This document shows, piece after piece, positions 6,094 through 7,392 of a stretch of 7,392 bases of DNA. The notes beneath the pieces are model-generated. The model was not told where the DNA came from. It worked only from the letters and a program-made list of their open reading frames with translations, and made no database searches. The DNA comes from Bacillota bacterium (lineage in GTDB: Bacteria; Bacillota; DTU025), in assembly GCA_003456765.1 (NCBI GenBank), contig DMOT01000138.1:1-7392 (forward strand). The letters are read 5' to 3'. Each line of letters begins with the position of its first letter. The first letter of the stretch is position 1. A program made the position numbers and the translations under genes.

Positions 6094-6294
6094 ATGATCG
6101 GTTCTATCCTTGCCGTAGTCATCCTTGTGTCGGTGCTTTGGTTCAAACGGAGCGCTGATGTGAGTGATGCCCAGTGGCGTCACGCCGCTCTTGCCCGAGG
6201 GTTCCTCCTCGTGTGCGGAATAGCCTATCTTCTGATCGTGATCAAGACGACGACCTGCATATTGAGGGAGATTTTTCGAGTTTGGCCCAGGTGA
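6094..6294 (+). CDS. Small two-helix membrane protein (about 66 aa), unknown
   Basis: I do not recognise this protein. From ATG 6094 it has 66 residues. A first hydrophobic helix lies at about 2-17 (IGSILAVVILVSVLWF), followed by KR and a polar loop with several charged residues (DVSDAQWRHAALAR), and a second helix at about 36-50 (GFLLVCGIAYLLIVI), then a basic tail (RE, R, R). Two helices with positive charges at the loop start and the C-terminus make a small hairpin membrane protein likely; the topology is uncertain. Upstream, GTGGAG (6079-6084) can serve ATG 6094 (spacing 9) or TTG 6091 (spacing 6). GTG 6079 is also in frame but would need another binding site. It fills most of the gap between surE and ddl on the same strand and is probably cotranscribed with them. 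Confidence 0.6.
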   Translation: MIGSILAVVILVSVLWFKRSADVSDAQWRHAALARGFLLVCGIAYLLIVIKTTTCILREIFRVWPR

Positions 6295-6357
6295 TGCCCG
6301 GTTTTCGCTCCATATCAAGTTGAAACGGCGGTGACGTTATTGTCAGATAGGGCCAGT

Positions 6358-7275
6358 ATGAAAGTGGCCGTGCTTATGGGAGGATCGTCGAGTGAGAGGG
6401 AGGTCTCGCTCAAGTCAGGCGCACAGGTGGCGGCCGCCTTGCGCAGGCTCGGCCATGAGGTAATGGTCATAGACCCTGCAGCAAACGGGCTGAACGCACT
6501 TTCAGACTTCAATCCCGACGCAGTATTCATCGCATTGCACGGCAGATTTGGTGAGGATGGCTGCATTCAAGGGGCTCTGGAGATGATGGGCCTCAGGTAT
6601 ACGGGTTCCTCCGTTCTCTCCAGCGCCATTGCCATGGATAAGACGATCTCTAAGGCGCTCTTCGACATGTCGGGCATTCCCACTCCGCCCTACGTAGTTG
6701 TCAGTCGCCGTCACGATCCCAGGTCCGCTTTGGAGTTGGCCCTGGGCGTTGGAATACCATGCGTGGTGAAGCCCTCTTCGCAAGGGTCAACCGTTGGCAT
6801 AAGCATTGTGAAGGAGAGCAGTGCACTGGAAGAGGCCTTAAAGATCGCCCTTGACCATGATGAAGAGGCATTGGTCGAGAAGTTCATTCAGGGAACAGAA
6901 GTGACTGTTGGTGTAGTCGGCAAACGCGATCCCCAGGCCCTGCCTGTGCTGGAAATAGTTCCGAAGAACGAGTTCTATGATTGGGAATCGAAGTACACGC
7001 CGGGAATGTCCGAACACATAATACCTGCTCGCATCAGCGAGGCAGCCCAGGAAGAATGCCAGAGGCTGGCTCTTAGAGCCCATGCCGCCTTGAAATGCAG
7101 AGGCTACTCCAGAGTGGACATGATTGTCGAGCCCGAGGGCAGGGTATGGGTTCTAGAAGTAAATACTCTCCCAGGTCTTACAGAGGTGAGCCTCCTTCCG
7201 GATGCTGCCCGCGCTGAGGGCATCGCCTTCGATGAGCTCATAGAGATCCTGCTCAACACTGCATTGGAGGACTGA
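6358..7275 (+). CDS. ddl: D-alanine--D-alanine ligase Ddl (305 aa)
   Basis: Ddl is a cytoplasmic ATP-grasp enzyme that joins two D-alanines with ATP; the dipeptide is then added to the UDP-MurNAc-tripeptide by MurF for peptidoglycan. From ATG 6358 the protein starts KVAVLMGGSSSEREVSLKSG, with Glu13 matching Glu15 of E. coli DdlB. KPSSQGSTVGI is the ATP-binding loop, Lys212-Tyr213 lie in the omega loop (E. coli Lys215-Tyr216), Arg252 and Asp254 match Arg255 and Asp257, and EVNTLPGLTE holds Glu267 and Asn269 (E. coli Glu270, Asn272). Tyr213 in place of Phe indicates a D-Ala-D-Ala rather than a D-Ala-D-lactate enzyme. The length suits the DdlB type. In-frame starts at GTG 6331 and TTG 6340 are possible; TTG 6340 has GGCGGTGA five bases upstream, but ATG 6358 gives the usual family N-terminus and has AGGG (6349-6352) before it. 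Confidence 0.97.
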   Translation: MKVAVLMGGSSSEREVSLKSGAQVAAALRRLGHEVMVIDPAANGLNALSDFNPDAVFIALHGRFGEDGCIQGALEMMGLRYTGSSVLSSAIAMDKTISKALFDMSGIPTPPYVVVSRRHDPRSALELALGVGIPCVVKPSSQGSTVGISIVKESSALEEALKIALDHDEEALVEKFIQGTEVTVGVVGKRDPQALPVLEIVPKNEFYDWESKYTPGMSEHIIPARISEAAQEECQRLALRAHAALKCRGYSRVDMIVEPEGRVWVLEVNTLPGLTEVSLLPDAARAEGIAFDELIEILLNTALED

Positions 7276-7316
7276 CCGCCGGGCAGAGAGCAACAGAAAA
7301 ACGACAGGGGCTATGT

Positions 7317-7346
7317 GCGGCGCATTCGCGCCGCCACTCGCTTTTT
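7317..7346 (+). terminator. Probable rho-independent terminator after ddl
   Basis: GCGGCGC (7317-7323) and GCGCCGC (7328-7334) form a 7-bp GC-rich stem with an ATTC loop; skipping one bulged C (7335) adds two more pairs (GT 7315-7316 with AC 7336-7337). A run of five T follows at 7342-7346, four bases after the stem. It lies about 40 bases after the ddl stop, in the right place to end the gene run. The small gap before the T run makes it less than ideal. The last 46 bases of the window show no gene I can support. Confidence 0.65.
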
Positions 7347-7392
7347 GGCCAGCCAATCCTGCCGCCATTGCCCCTCGCCCCGGATTTCTTGC

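Noticed and set aside
7345..7356. TTGGC-CA-GCCAA inverted repeat at the window end
   Set aside because: The 2-base loop is too small for the full stem, and no T run follows; it is probably incidental to the terminator region.
1..7392. CRISPR arrays, tRNA/rRNA genes, insertion sequences or defence genes
   Set aside because: No regularly spaced repeats, cloverleaf-like segments, transposase motifs or terminal inverted repeats were seen; nearly all of the window is accounted for by housekeeping genes.

Overview
The window looks like ordinary chromosomal housekeeping DNA of a Bacillota (Firmicutes) bacterium, most likely a Clostridia-like or related deep lineage. The main evidence is the block DUF512 radical-SAM gene - der - plsY, an order I know from many Clostridia, together with PrsA-type foldase, SurE and Ddl proteins of Gram-positive flavour and strong GGAGGTGA-type ribosome binding sites. 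Genus and species cannot be read from this stretch. I see no mobile element, CRISPR array, tRNA or rRNA.

Layout (all real genes on the + strand): the tail of a PrsA/PpiC-type foldase (to 202); a rho-independent terminator hairpin (250-281); a DUF512 radical-SAM protein with a PDZ-like N-terminus (308-1657); der, a double GTPase for 50S ribosome assembly (1664-2974); plsY, the acyl-phosphate glycerol-3-phosphate acyltransferase (2994-3593); a protein of seven HEAT/PBS-lyase repeats (about 3654-4550); an MgtC/SapB membrane protein with a C-terminal ACT-like domain (4572-5258); surE, a survival nucleotidase (5287-6048); a small two-helix membrane protein (about 6094-6294); ddl, D-alanine--D-alanine ligase (6358-7275); and a probable terminator (7317-7346).

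Genes 308-7275 are packed head to tail with gaps of 6 to about 60 bases. They could be one long transcription unit or a few overlapping ones. The hairpin at 250-281 separates it from the foldase and the hairpin at 7317-7346 closes it. The contents cover ribosome assembly (Der), phospholipid synthesis (PlsY), membrane transport or homeostasis (MgtC, small membrane protein), nucleotide salvage or stress (SurE) and peptidoglycan precursor synthesis (Ddl), so they are linked by growth rather than by one pathway. gpsA, which often follows plsY in related genomes, is not here; the HEAT-repeat gene sits in that place.

The most notable point is the start of surE. The full catalytic N-terminus is encoded and sits behind a perfect AAGGAGGT, but its frame has no ATG, GTG or TTG between the upstream stop at 5233 and an internal ATG at 5431. 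Translation apparently starts at ATT (5287) or ATC (5290). Several other genes here also start at TTG or GTG. I found no convincing new multi-gene system; the unexplained pieces are the DUF512 protein, the HEAT-repeat protein and the small membrane protein.
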